The notes under the pieces are model-generated. The model did not search any database. It was not told the DNA's origin and was given only the letters and a program-made list of their open reading frames with translations. The translations under genes were made by a program, and so were the position numbers. From Sphingopyxis sp. QXT-31 (GTDB lineage Bacteria; Pseudomonadota; Alphaproteobacteria; Sphingomonadales; Sphingomonadaceae): a stretch of 64,000 nt of DNA. Position 1 is the first letter of the stretch. Each line of letters opens with the position of its first letter. Of the stretch, positions 17,431 to 27,700 are shown in pieces. Location of the stretch: contig NZ_CP019449.1 in assembly GCF_001984035.1 (NCBI RefSeq), positions 3,973,501 through 4,037,500 on the forward strand. Direction: 5' to 3'.

Positions 17431-18302
17431 TCGACCCGCCCCCCGGGCCCGCGCTCGACCTCGAGGAAGTCATCGCGCGCCTCGACGAAAGCGCCGTCGA
17501 CCTCTCCGACGAAGCCAGCCTCGCCCACGCTGCCGCGCTCCTCGCCGGGCTCGCGCAGAACCGCGACTTCCTCGCCGACCATATCGTCGCCGAACTCAAG
17601 GCCAGCTTCGCCAACCAGCTCGTCCTCAGCCGCTATTCGGCACAGGTATTCCTCCTCCACGGCAGCCCGCGCGGCCATTTCCTTCGCGCCAACCTCTGGC
17701 CCGCCGCCACTGACGCGTCCTATATGGCCAGCGGCGGCGCGGCCTTCGCCTACGGCCTGCCGCACGATCATAATTTCAGCTTCCTCACCACCGGCTATTG
17801 GGGTCCGGGCTATGTCAGCGACTATTACGACTATGACCCCGAAGCCGTCGACGGCCGCGTCGAAGAGTCGTTAAATCTGAAATTCGTCGAGCGCAGCCAG
17901 CTCGGCGAAGGCAAGACGATGCTCTACCGCGCCCACCGCGACATCCACAGCCAGCGCCCGCCGGAAAGCCTCTCGGTCAGCCTCAACATCATGGACGAGG
18001 GCGAGCACCTCCCTTGGCGCGACCAATATATCGTCGACCTGGACAGCGGCACGATCGCCCGCCGCCCGACGATCACCCCGACCGAAATGCTCCTCCGCTG
18101 CGCCGTCCACCTGACCGAAGAGGGCAAGGACGTCGCCGACCATTTCGCGAAGGCCCACCCGGTCCCCCGCGTCCGCGCCAACGCGATTGCGGCGCTGGCG
18201 GCGGTGGAACAGGGCGCGGGCCGGGCGGCGGTGCTGGAACGCGGGCTATGCGATAGCGATGCGCGGGTCAGGGATGATTGCGGGAGGTGGCTGGCGATTT
18301 AG
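17418..18302 (+). CDS. Cupin-like metal-binding protein with C-terminal HEAT repeat
   Basis: A 294-residue protein. Residues about 105-195 look like a cupin/metalloenzyme barrel: FAYGLPHDHNFSFLTTGYWG holds a His-x-His pair (His116, His118), and YRAHRDIHSQRPPESLS holds a further His pair (173, 177). Its C-terminal segment (VPRVRANAIAALAAVEQG onward) is a HEAT-type helix pair like the upstream gene's. The family could be a 2-His or 3-His iron oxygenase or a structural cupin; no activity can be assigned. It starts inside the upstream gene, so the two proteins are likely made together, possibly acting on the 48-residue peptide. Confidence 0.6.
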   Translation: MPRLIDPPPGPALDLEEVIARLDESAVDLSDEASLAHAAALLAGLAQNRDFLADHIVAELKASFANQLVLSRYSAQVFLLHGSPRGHFLRANLWPAATDASYMASGGAAFAYGLPHDHNFSFLTTGYWGPGYVSDYYDYDPEAVDGRVEESLNLKFVERSQLGEGKTMLYRAHRDIHSQRPPESLSVSLNIMDEGEHLPWRDQYIVDLDSGTIARRPTITPTEMLLRCAVHLTEEGKDVADHFAKAHPVPRVRANAIAALAAVEQGAGRAAVLERGLCDSDARVRDDCGRWLAI

Positions 18303-18373
18303 CGGTGCCCCCCTGTTGCACCCCGCCGCGGCATCCGCCAAGGATGCGGACCATGTCGCGGGAGGAGTGAAGC

Positions 18374-20044
18374 GTGCCCACGCTTGATTTCAAGGGTAAG
18401 CCATTTGTCTATTCGCACCATCTATCGGTGCCCTTCCGCGAGCTAGTCGTCGATGCGGGCAAGAGCGTGGCGGCGGACGGACAGGCGCCGGGCCTCGACG
18501 GCAACCTGATCATCCACGGCGACAATCTGGAGGCGCTGAAGGCGCTGCTCCCGCGTTACGCGGGCAAGGTCGACGTCATCTATATAGACCCGCCGTACAA
18601 CACCGGCAACGAAGGCTGGGCCTATAACGACAATGTAAACGCGCCACAGCTCAAAGCGTGGCTCGGCAAGACCGTCGACGCCGATGATATGGAACGCCAC
18701 GACAAATGGCTGTGCATGATGTGGCCGCGGTTGCAGTTGTTACGGGAGTTGTTGAGCACAGGCGGCATGATTTTTGTCAGCATTGATGACAAAGAAGTCC
18801 ACAGATTGCGATGCATTGCGGAGGAGATAGGATTCCACCTTGTTGTAGAGCTCGTTTGGAAAAGTAGGAAGTTTGTCGATGCACGCGCCAAATCGGGTGT
18901 GTCGAACGACCACGAGTATATTCTGGTGTTTGGATCGGCAGACGTTGCCGAACTGCGGGGAGTCGAACGGGATGAGACTAAATTCTCAAATCCGGACCGT
19001 GATCCTCGTGGTGCTTGGATGAGCCGAAGTTTGCTCGGACTTGCTACACCTGAACAGCGGCCCAATCTTCATTTCGATATTCGCGACCCCGCCACAGGTA
19101 ATGCCTTCAGTCCGCCTATACAAACTGGTTGGCGTTACAATTCAGAACGCATGGCTCAAATGATCGTGGAAGGTCGTGTTCTGTTTCCGTCAACCCCCGA
19201 AGGGCGACCGCGCGAAAAGAAGTTTCGAAACGAAATGAGCAGGGAATTCTCGACGTTTCCGTCAATTATTGATAGCATCTTTACCTCGGACGGGACCGCG
19301 GAATCGAGACTGATTATTCCAGATCGTTCGTTCGATTTTCCTAAACCCAGCCGGCTGGTAGCAACGCTGCTAGAGCAGGCGGGAAGCAAACAATCTGTGG
19401 TTCTCGACTCATTCGCGGGCTCTGGCACCACCGCGCACGCTGTCCTAGCGCTCAACAAGGCTGATGGTGGCACCCGCAAATTCATTCTCGTCGAGACCGA
19501 GGATTATGCCGACACGCTGACCGCCGAGCGCGTCCGCCGCGTGATCAGGGGCGTGCCCGGCGCGAAGGATAACGCGCTCAAGGAAGGGCTGGGCGGCAGT
19601 TTCACTTATTGCGAGCTAGGCGAGCCGATGGACATGGAACGCTTCTTTGCCGAGGACGGCAAGGCGCCGTCGTGGGACCAGGTCGCGCGCTATGTCGCCT
19701 ACACCGCGACCGGCGAAACGCTTGCACGTGCCGCCGATGCGGGCGGAGAGGGGGGCGACGGTTTTGCTGGCCATGCCGGCCCCTACCGCCTCCACCTCCT
19801 CTATCGCGCCGATCCCAAATGGATGCGCTCGAACGACGCGATGCTCGACCTCACCACCGCCGAACATATCGCGGAAGCCGCAAAGGCGGACGGGGACAGG
19901 CCCGTGCTGGTCTTCGCTGCGGGCAAGCTGATGGGTCAGCGCGCGCTGACCGATCTCGGCATCACCTTCTGCCAATTGCCCTATTCGGTGCATCGCATAT
20001 TGGGCGACGGGACCGAGGGCGTGGCGGGCGTCGATGCGGCTTAA
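18374..20044 (+). CDS. mod: Type III DNA methyltransferase (Mod subunit)
   Basis: A 556-residue adenine methyltransferase of beta order. The catalytic DPPYNTG (about residues 73-79) precedes the target-recognition domain, and SAM-binding DSFAGSGTTAHAVLALNKADG (about 348-354) follows. A weak GTG start at 18374 with ggaggag upstream opens MPTLDFKGKPFVYSHH. The region between the two catalytic motifs (about 18720-19450) has visibly lower GC and different codon use than both ends, as expected of a swapped specificity domain. It overlaps the Res gene start by 11 bases. It methylates the recognition site and is required for Res activity. Confidence 0.92.
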   Translation: MPTLDFKGKPFVYSHHLSVPFRELVVDAGKSVAADGQAPGLDGNLIIHGDNLEALKALLPRYAGKVDVIYIDPPYNTGNEGWAYNDNVNAPQLKAWLGKTVDADDMERHDKWLCMMWPRLQLLRELLSTGGMIFVSIDDKEVHRLRCIAEEIGFHLVVELVWKSRKFVDARAKSGVSNDHEYILVFGSADVAELRGVERDETKFSNPDRDPRGAWMSRSLLGLATPEQRPNLHFDIRDPATGNAFSPPIQTGWRYNSERMAQMIVEGRVLFPSTPEGRPREKKFRNEMSREFSTFPSIIDSIFTSDGTAESRLIIPDRSFDFPKPSRLVATLLEQAGSKQSVVLDSFAGSGTTAHAVLALNKADGGTRKFILVETEDYADTLTAERVRRVIRGVPGAKDNALKEGLGGSFTYCELGEPMDMERFFAEDGKAPSWDQVARYVAYTATGETLARAADAGGEGGDGFAGHAGPYRLHLLYRADPKWMRSNDAMLDLTTAEHIAEAAKADGDRPVLVFAAGKLMGQRALTDLGITFCQLPYSVHRILGDGTEGVAGVDAA

Positions 20045-22583
20045 GGCGTATCAGCTCGAAACGCTGGGCAAGCTCGACGCCTTCGTCGCGCTGCTTGCGG
20101 CCGAGCGCGCTGAAGATGCCGCCACGCGCGCCTTCATCGCCAACGCGCCGGAGGCGCTGCGCGAGAAGCTGATGGAGGGACAGGTCGACCCCGCCGTGTC
20201 GGCATGGAAAAAGGCGCAGGAACAGAATGTCGCCGTCTCGCCCGACCCATGGCGCGACCTGCCCGACGGGCACGGCGCGCAGGTGCCGCACGTCTGTCTC
20301 AATCTGCCCACCGGGTCGGGCAAGACGCTGATCGCCGGCCACGCTGTCGGCCGCATCCTGTCAAGGCTTGACGGGGCGATGACCGGCTTCGTCCTCTGGG
20401 TCATGCCGTCCGACGCGATCTACAAACAGACGCGCGCGCAGCTCCGCGACCGCGGCAGCGCGGTGCGGCAGGCGCTCGAGGTCGCGAGCGGCGGACGGGT
20501 CAAGCTCGCCGAAAAGGCGAACGACTTCACCCGTGCCGACGTCGAACATGGCCTTGTCGTCATGACGCTGATGCTCCAGTCGGCGGGCCGCCGTGACAAG
20601 GAAACGCTGAAGGTGTTCCGTGACAGCGGCAATTATGCGACCTTCTATCCCGACGCCGACGATCTGACTGCGACGCAGGTCTTGCTTGCGCGCATTCCCA
20701 ATCTCGAAACCAACGACCTTGCCGACGGAACGCCCGGTTCGATCAAACAGAGCCTCGGCAATACGCTCCGTCTGGTGCGTCCGCTGATCGTCCTCGACGA
20801 AGGCCACCGGGCCTATAGCGAGACGGCGCGCCGGACGCTCGGCGGCATGAACCCGCGCTTTCTGCTCGAACTCACCGCGACGCCCGACCGCGAACAGTCG
20901 AACATTCTCGTCAAGGTCGGTGGACGGCGGCTGCGCGACGCCGAAATGATCAAGCTGCCGATCCAGCTTGTCTCCGACGAAAAGGCGCAGTGGAAGGACA
21001 CGCTCAAGGCCGCGCTCGACAAGCGCGCAGAACTGGAGGCAGAGGCGCGCGAGCATCACGACCGCACCGACCGCTTCATTCGCCCGATCCTGCTCATCCG
21101 TGTCGAACGCACCGGCAAGGACCAGCGCGACGGCGTCCATATCCACACCGAGGATGTGCGGCAGGAACTGCTCGGCCTGCCCGGTGTACAGGCCGACTGG
21201 ATCAAGGTTCAGACCGCGAGCGAAAAGGAACTCGACGACACGCTGATGGACGAAACCAGTCAGGTGCGCGTCATCATCACCAAGGATGCGCTGCGCGAAG
21301 GCTGGGACTGTCCCTTTGCCTATGTGCTCGCGCTCTTGTCGAAGACGCAGGCGAAAACCGCGCTCACCCAGATGATCGGGCGCGTCTTGCGCCAGCCGGG
21401 CGCGAAGCGCACCGGGGTCGACGATCTCGACAGCGCGTGGGTCTTCTGTTCCGACCTGTCGGTGAAGGATGCCGTCGAGGGCGTGCGCAAGGGCCTCGAC
21501 GAAGAGGGCATGGGCGATATCAAATCCTCCGTCCGCGCAGGCGACGAGGTGGTGGCCGAAATCCGCCGCGCCGACCGGCGCGATGCCTTCAGGGACGACC
21601 GCATCCTGATCCCGAGCGTCACGCACGACGACGGCAAGGGCGGACGCCGGGCGCTCGATTTCGACGCCGATATTCTCGGTGCGCTGGATTGGGATGCCCT
21701 GCATTACGACGGCGGTGCGGCGCTCGACCTCGACGCCGCCGGCTCGCGGCGCGCGCACGCGAGCTTCGATTATGGCACCGCCGAAACGATCGAACGGCAC
21801 GGCGCCGTCGTGCGCGAAGAGCTTGCGAACACGATCGACCGGCCCGACCTCGCGCGGCGTCTTCTCGGTCTCGTTCCCAATCCGTGGATCGGTATTCGCC
21901 TCCTGGATGAGGGGCTCGCAGCATTGCGGGCGCGCGGTATCGAAGAGGGCGAGATTGCCAAGGGCCGGCTCGACCTGCTCGATTCGATGCGCACCGAACT
22001 CGAAGCCAAGATCGATGGCCTGGCGCGCACTGCGTTCGAAGCGAAACTGGCTGACGGCACGATCGCGTTCAAGTTGACGGGTAGCAAGGCCGACTGGGAT
22101 ATGCCGTCGTGGGTGGATGTCGAGTTCCGGCGAGGCAAGGATTTATACGAGGTCGATGACGACGGCCACATTCTTGGCCGGACGCTCTATCTAGACGGCA
22201 TTAAGCAGGGCGAACTCAACGGTTTTGAACGCGACGTCGCGCTCTACCTCGACGGCAGCGACGCGATTGCCTGGTGGTGGCGTCTTGCCTCGCGCGGCGC
22301 ATGGGGCGTGCAGGGGTGGCGCCGGCACAAAGTCTATCCCGATTTCCTTCTCCGGCTCGATGGGGACCGGCAACGACTGATGGTATTGGAAACCAAGGGC
22401 AAGCAACTCGATAATCTCGACACGGCGTTCAAGCGCGACTTGATGGCCTTGCTCGAAGATGCCTATGTGAAGCCCGCGCCGGGCGAAGTCGATCTGCTCG
22501 ACGATGCGGCGGACAGCATTCGCTTCCGCATGCTGATGCAGGAGGCCGACTGGAGAACGAAATTGGGGCAGGCGATGGCCTGA
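20034..22583 (+). CDS. res: Type III restriction enzyme (Res subunit)
   Basis: An 849-residue restriction subunit. It has an SF2 helicase core with a Walker A loop LPTGSGKT (about residues 91-98), a DEGH box (about 257) and LTATP (about 283), then the second helicase domain with MIGRVLRQPGAKR. A C-terminal nuclease region carries DFLLRLDGDRQRLMVLETKGK with the D..ExK pattern. It needs Mod for target recognition and cleaves DNA at unmethylated sites after translocation. Its ATG overlaps the Mod stop by 11 bases. Full length; no disruption seen. Confidence 0.93.
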   Translation: MRLKAYQLETLGKLDAFVALLAAERAEDAATRAFIANAPEALREKLMEGQVDPAVSAWKKAQEQNVAVSPDPWRDLPDGHGAQVPHVCLNLPTGSGKTLIAGHAVGRILSRLDGAMTGFVLWVMPSDAIYKQTRAQLRDRGSAVRQALEVASGGRVKLAEKANDFTRADVEHGLVVMTLMLQSAGRRDKETLKVFRDSGNYATFYPDADDLTATQVLLARIPNLETNDLADGTPGSIKQSLGNTLRLVRPLIVLDEGHRAYSETARRTLGGMNPRFLLELTATPDREQSNILVKVGGRRLRDAEMIKLPIQLVSDEKAQWKDTLKAALDKRAELEAEAREHHDRTDRFIRPILLIRVERTGKDQRDGVHIHTEDVRQELLGLPGVQADWIKVQTASEKELDDTLMDETSQVRVIITKDALREGWDCPFAYVLALLSKTQAKTALTQMIGRVLRQPGAKRTGVDDLDSAWVFCSDLSVKDAVEGVRKGLDEEGMGDIKSSVRAGDEVVAEIRRADRRDAFRDDRILIPSVTHDDGKGGRRALDFDADILGALDWDALHYDGGAALDLDAAGSRRAHASFDYGTAETIERHGAVVREELANTIDRPDLARRLLGLVPNPWIGIRLLDEGLAALRARGIEEGEIAKGRLDLLDSMRTELEAKIDGLARTAFEAKLADGTIAFKLTGSKADWDMPSWVDVEFRRGKDLYEVDDDGHILGRTLYLDGIKQGELNGFERDVALYLDGSDAIAWWWRLASRGAWGVQGWRRHKVYPDFLLRLDGDRQRLMVLETKGKQLDNLDTAFKRDLMALLEDAYVKPAPGEVDLLDDAADSIRFRMLMQEADWRTKLGQAMA

Positions 22584-22769
22584 ACAGCGCAAAAACCCCT
22601 TTCCTAATAAGTTCTGCTATGCCATGTTCCTCTTTCGTTCTTTGAGTCTGTCGATCCCGCCCTCCGTCCCGCCATCGCGGGGCCGACCATTGCTGACCGT
22701 CGCCGCCGACAAAACCCGCCCCTCAACCGACCGACACGGAAAAAGCACCGCAAATAACAGGCGTCACAA

Positions 22770-22792
22770 GGCTGAACTTTCCTGAACTTTGG
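22770..22792. repeat. 23-bp tandem AAGTTCAG element
   Basis: Read on the other strand it is two near-copies of AAAGTTCAG separated by two bases. Its exact reverse complement is the element at 45124-45146, and a one-base-pair-shift variant lies at 45068-45090. Confidence 0.8.
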
Positions 22793-22810
22793 CTCGCTAA
22801 AGCCACAAAG

Positions 22811-22834
22811 CCTGTCCTGAGCTGGTCGAAGGGG
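22811..22834. repeat. Fragment of family-C palindrome
   Basis: cctgtcctgagctggtcgaa is a diverged copy of one arm of the 11832-11917 element. No matching inverted arm follows, so it cannot form the full hairpin. Confidence 0.5.
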
Positions 22835-22920
22835 ACACAAATCCGGCACGCGCATGCGGGGCTTTTGAGGCTTTAAGAGCCTTGCTGACAGCGTGGCTTT
22901 CGGCTGCTAACGCGCCCCGC

Positions 22921-24744
22921 ATGACAACGCCTCTCTCGCATATCCGTAACTTCTCCATCATCGCGCACATCGATCACGGGAAATCCACGCTCGCCGACCG
23001 GCTGATCCAGTTCACCGGCGGCCTCACCGCGCGCGAGATGTCGGCGCAGGTGCTCGATAACATGGACATCGAGAAGGAGCGCGGGATCACCATCAAGGCG
23101 CAGACCGTGCGCCTCTCCTACAAGGCGCATGACGGCGAGACCTATCAGCTCAACCTGATGGACACGCCCGGGCATGTCGACTTCGCCTATGAAGTGTCGC
23201 GGTCGCTCGCGGCGTGCGAGGGCGCGCTGCTCGTCGTCGACGCGGCGCAGGGGGTCGAGGCGCAGACGCTCGCCAACGTCTATCAGTCGATCGAGCACGA
23301 CCATGAGATCGTGCCGGTGATCAACAAGATCGACCTGCCCGCGGCCGACGTCGACAAGGTGAAGGCCGAGATCGAGGACATCATCGGCCTGCCCGCCGAC
23401 GACGCGGTGCTCGCATCGGCGAAGGCCGGCATCGGGATCGAGGAAGCGCTCGAGGCGATCGTCACGCGCATCCCGCCGCCGAAGGGCGACGCGACCGCGC
23501 CGCTCGTCGCAATGCTCGTCGACAGTTGGTACGACCCCTATCTCGGTGTCGTCATCCTGATCCGCGTCGTCGACGGCACGCTGAAAAAGGGCCAGCAGAT
23601 CAAGTTCATGCAGGCGGGCACCACCCATCTGATCGACCGCGTCGGCTGTTTCACGCCGAAGCGCGAAGAATTGACCGAGCTCGGCGCGGGCGAGATCGGC
23701 TTCATCACCGCGCAGATCAAGGACGTCGCGCAGGCGCGCGTCGGCGACACCGTCACCGACGCCAAGAAACCCGCCGCGGCGGCGCTGCCCGGGTTCAAGG
23801 AGGTCCAGCCGGTCGTCTTCTGCGGCCTTTTCCCGACCGACGCCAATGACTTCGAGAAGCTCCGTGAGAGCATCCAGAAGCTGCGGCTCAACGACGCGAG
23901 CTTCAGCTTCGAGATGGAGAGCAGCGCGGCGCTCGGTTTCGGCTTCCGCTGCGGCTTCCTCGGCCTCTTGCACCTCGAGATCATCCAAGAGCGGCTCTCC
24001 CGCGAGTACGACCTCGACCTGATCACCACCGCACCGTCGGTGGTGTATAAGCTCAAGCTCGGCCACACCAAGAATGAAGCGGCGAAGGAGATCGAGCTCC
24101 ACAACCCCGCCGACATGCCCGACCCCAACCGCATCGACGAGATCCAGGAGCCGTGGATCGAGGCGGTGATTTATGTGCCCGACGATTATCTCGGCCCGAT
24201 CCTGAAGCTGTGCCAGGACCGCCGCGGCATCCAGAAGAACCTGACCTATGTGGGCGGCCGCGCGCAGATCACCTATGAACTGCCGCTCAACGAGGTGGTG
24301 TTCGATTTCTACGACCGGTTGAAGAGCATCAGCCGCGGTTATGCGAGCTTCGATTATCACCAGATCGGCCACCGCCCCGGCGACCTCGTCAAGATGAGCA
24401 TCCTCGTCAACAACGAGCCGGTCGACGCGCTGAGCATGATCGTCCACCGCGGCACCGCCGAAACCCGCGGCCGCGGCATGTGCGAGCGGCTGAAGGACCT
24501 GATCCCGCGCCACATGTTCAAGATCCCGATCCAGGCCGCGATCGGCGGCAAGGTGATCGCCCGCGAAACCATCGCGGCGCTGCGCAAGGACGTGACCGCC
24601 AAATGCTACGGCGGCGACGCGACCCGCAAGAAGAAGCTCCTCGAAAAGCAGAAAGAGGGCAAGAAGCGGATGCGCGAATATGGCAATGTGAACATCCCGC
24701 AGGAGGCGTTCATCGCGGCGCTGCGGATGGGGGATGATGCCTGA
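22921..24744 (+). CDS. lepA: Elongation factor 4 (LepA GTPase)
   Basis: A 607-residue ribosome-binding GTPase. G1 is [11 protein letters not shown]2 has RGIT ([11 protein letters not shown]), G3 is DTPGHVDF, and G4 is NKIDLP. The C-terminal LepA-specific domain ([28 protein letters not shown]) and the end [14 protein letters not shown] are diagnostic. The start chosen is the ATG at 22921, directly before [15 protein letters not shown]; an upstream in-frame start would add 13 residues that are not conserved. No strong ribosome site is visible. It helps translation under stress. It faces the convergent RTX gene across 30 bases. Confidence 0.95.
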   Translation: MTTPLSHIRNFSIIAHIDHGKSTLADRLIQFTGGLTAREMSAQVLDNMDIEKERGITIKAQTVRLSYKAHDGETYQLNLMDTPGHVDFAYEVSRSLAACEGALLVVDAAQGVEAQTLANVYQSIEHDHEIVPVINKIDLPAADVDKVKAEIEDIIGLPADDAVLASAKAGIGIEEALEAIVTRIPPPKGDATAPLVAMLVDSWYDPYLGVVILIRVVDGTLKKGQQIKFMQAGTTHLIDRVGCFTPKREELTELGAGEIGFITAQIKDVAQARVGDTVTDAKKPAAAALPGFKEVQPVVFCGLFPTDANDFEKLRESIQKLRLNDASFSFEMESSAALGFGFRCGFLGLLHLEIIQERLSREYDLDLITTAPSVVYKLKLGHTKNEAAKEIELHNPADMPDPNRIDEIQEPWIEAVIYVPDDYLGPILKLCQDRRGIQKNLTYVGGRAQITYELPLNEVVFDFYDRLKSISRGYASFDYHQIGHRPGDLVKMSILVNNEPVDALSMIVHRGTAETRGRGMCERLKDLIPRHMFKIPIQAAIGGKVIARETIAALRKDVTAKCYGGDATRKKKLLEKQKEGKKRMREYGNVNIPQEAFIAALRMGDDA

Positions 24745-24774
24745 CGCGCGCAGACGCCGCCCGCGCCACGTGGT

Positions 24775-27700
24775 TTAGAAATAGAGCGAGGTTTCTCCCT
24801 TCGAACTGCCTTGGATGAGGTCGGGATCGGGTGGCCACGCATTTTGGTCGAGCGGGAGCGGTGCGAGCGGATTCGTGATCGCATCCAGCATTTTCGAGCT
24901 CGAGTCGAGGTGGTCGGCCAACGAGGCCGAAGCCGCGAGAATGAAATCGCCCGCGCGCAATTGTCCTGAGGACACGCCCAGCAAGATGATCAGATCGCCT
25001 CTGCCGAGATCAATCGCAAGATCATTGCCATGCTGATGCATAGCGGCCTGCACACCGGAAAATGTCGTGAAGCCCAGGCTGCTGAGATCGATCCGGTCGG
25101 TGCCCACAAGGAAATCGCCAATTACGTCCCCGCCGGTTCCTTGTTCGAATATGAAGACGTCCCGGCCAGCTTCTCCAAATAGTACGTCATTGCCCTGTCT
25201 GCCGTTGATGATGTCGTCTCCCGCGCCGCCCAGCAGCCAATTGGGGGCCGCGTTCCCGGTCATGCGGTTGCCGAGACCGTTGCCAACGCCGAAGCTGGTC
25301 GAGCCCAGCAGGACGAGATTTTCGATATTGGCGTAGAGATAGACGCCATTGTTCGCACCTGCCACGTCCGCATAGACGGTGTCGTTGCCCCCTCCAGGCT
25401 GCTCGAAGGTCAGATCGTCCCCGGTATCGACGTAGAAGGCGTCGTCTCCGGCGTCGCCATAAAGATGATCATAGTCGCCCAGCCCGCTGTCACCCCGAAG
25501 AATGTCGTTGCCGTCACCGCCGACCAGCCGGTCGAACACAAAATCGGAACCGCCAATCAGGTGGTCGTCCCCGGCTTCGCCGTACAGACTATCTCCCCCT
25601 GCGCCGCCGTCGAGCATGTCATTACCCGCGCCGCCGGCAAGAAAGTCGTTGTCTGCATCGCCAAACAGCTGGTCGTCGCCCATTTCGCCATAAAGGATAT
25701 CGATGCCAGCGCCGCCCCGAATGCTGTCGTCCCCTTTGCCCCCCAGCAAAAGATTGGCGCCTTCATTGCCGGTCATGACATTGGCGAGCTCGTTGCCGAC
25801 GCCGAAGATGTCGCCGGACCTGCTTGCGAGACTTAGATTTTCGACATTGGCGTAAAGGTAAAATCCTGACGAGGAGATGATTGTATCGACCCCTTCGCCG
25901 GGCTTTTCAAAAACGAGATCGGCTTGGCCATCGATCACATAGCGGTCATCGCCAAGACCGCCGAGCATATGATCTGCACCGGCTCTTCCGTTAATGACGT
26001 CACCCCCATCGGTGCCGAAGAGGCGGTCAGCCAAGGGCGTCCCGTTGATTTCCGTTCCGGCGGCGACGGCATTTCCGTTCCCGTCGAAAATGCGCACATA
26101 ATGACCCGATGGCAATCCACTCCCTGCACCGTGAATGCCACCGAGTATTTGGTGACCCCACCCGATCGCGAAACCTCCGTTCGCCAAAGCCGCGATCGTA
26201 GGACCCGCCTGCGAGCCATCCACATTATGGTTGACGACGAACTCGCTGCCGATCGCGACACCGCTTGCGGAATAGAGGCGTGCCACGATATCGTAATTAT
26301 AGTCGTACATATCCCCGCCGGGATTGTCGCCGATATAAGTTGCCTGCGTCCATGCGACCACGACGGTGCTATCCGCTAGAACGGCGATGGCGGGCGGGGG
26401 CGAAAAGACCCAGTTGATACTGCCAGTGCTGGCTATTTTCGTATCACCTATCGGAGTTCCGTCGGCGCCGAACCATCCAATGCGGATTCCCGTTCCATTG
26501 GATCCCGATCCGGCGTTCGTGTCGAGCCAAGCGACGACGAAACCGGTCGAAGTGGCGGCGGTCACGGGGTTAGAAGCAGGGCCTGAGGGCTGGGAATTCA
26601 GCTGGAACCACCCCCCGTTCGATTGTCCGTTCGGTCTGAAAATCTGTCCAAAAACTGCGGCGTCACCCCAAGTGGCAAGAATATTGCCATTGGACAGCGC
26701 CGTCAGCGAAATTGCGTCGCGGCTGTTGTTGATCGTCTGCGTGGCGCCGAGTGTGTCTGTTGTGGGGTCGTATGTCCGCAGATAGCCGGTAGTGTCCCCC
26801 ATCGCCCGCGTTGCAATGAAGATAAGCCCATCCGATGACTGCGCAACACCGGGAGGGATAGCATAATAGCCCGTTCCGATCTGCTGCGCCTGCCCTATCG
26901 GGCTGCCGTCCGCTGCGACATGCTGGCCCATCAGCGCCCAGCTGGCGTTCACGATATCTTGCCAAACAACATAAACGGTGCCGTCGGCCATCGCCAGGGC
27001 GCTGGGCACGATTTGAATGATGGAGCCGATCTGCGGAATGCGGATCGTCGGCGAATCCGCCAGACCGTTGGGACCGAAATGCATGATATAGGCGGCACCT
27101 GCCGCGTCGGCGGCAAAACCGAAGCCGCCGCCAGGAGTGGCGAACAATCGGCCATAATAGGGCGTGAAATCGGAGGCGTCGAGACGTGTGTCCGGACGCG
27201 CAAGCAATGGCCCGGTGCCCAGCGAAAGGCCGAACATGCCATCTTGGAAACGTTCGATCCGGACCCGGCCATCGATTGTCAGCGCGCCGTCGGCGCCGAG
27301 GCTCAATTGCATCGAGCCCAGATTGTAAATGCCGCGACCGGTCACGGCATCGACAGCTCTTCCGGTAATGGCAAGGCCGTCGATCGTGAGCGTGTCTTGC
27401 GCGTCAACGCCCGCAATTGTGATCGCGGTGCTCCGCGGTCCAGTCACGATGAAATGATCGGCTGACGCCCCGCCGACCAGTCTTTCTATCTGGTAACCGG
27501 TTGAATTGCGGCCCGGGTCAAATTGTTGGGTAACCGTGATCCTGTCTGTGTCGATCCCGAACGTCAACCCGGACGAGGTCGTATCATAATCCCACGTGTC
27601 GAAGCCTGCGCCCCCGTAGACCACGTCGCCGTCCGTGGCGCCGCGAATGAGGTCATCCCCACCGGCACCGTCGATCCGGTCCGCGCCGGCGCCGCCATGG

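Larger units (their letters stand above)
22584..22920. other. Gene-free spacer before lepA
   Basis: A 337-base gap. It holds a 23-bp direct-repeat element (22770-22792), a fragment of the family-C palindrome (22811-22834), and no supported gene. The rest shows nothing further. Confidence 0.7.

Noticed and set aside
24900..25900. Regular repeats that could look like a CRISPR array
   Set aside because: The periodicity of 27 bases comes from RTX nonapeptide codons (GGxGxDxxx) in a long open frame, with no identical direct repeats or variable spacers.
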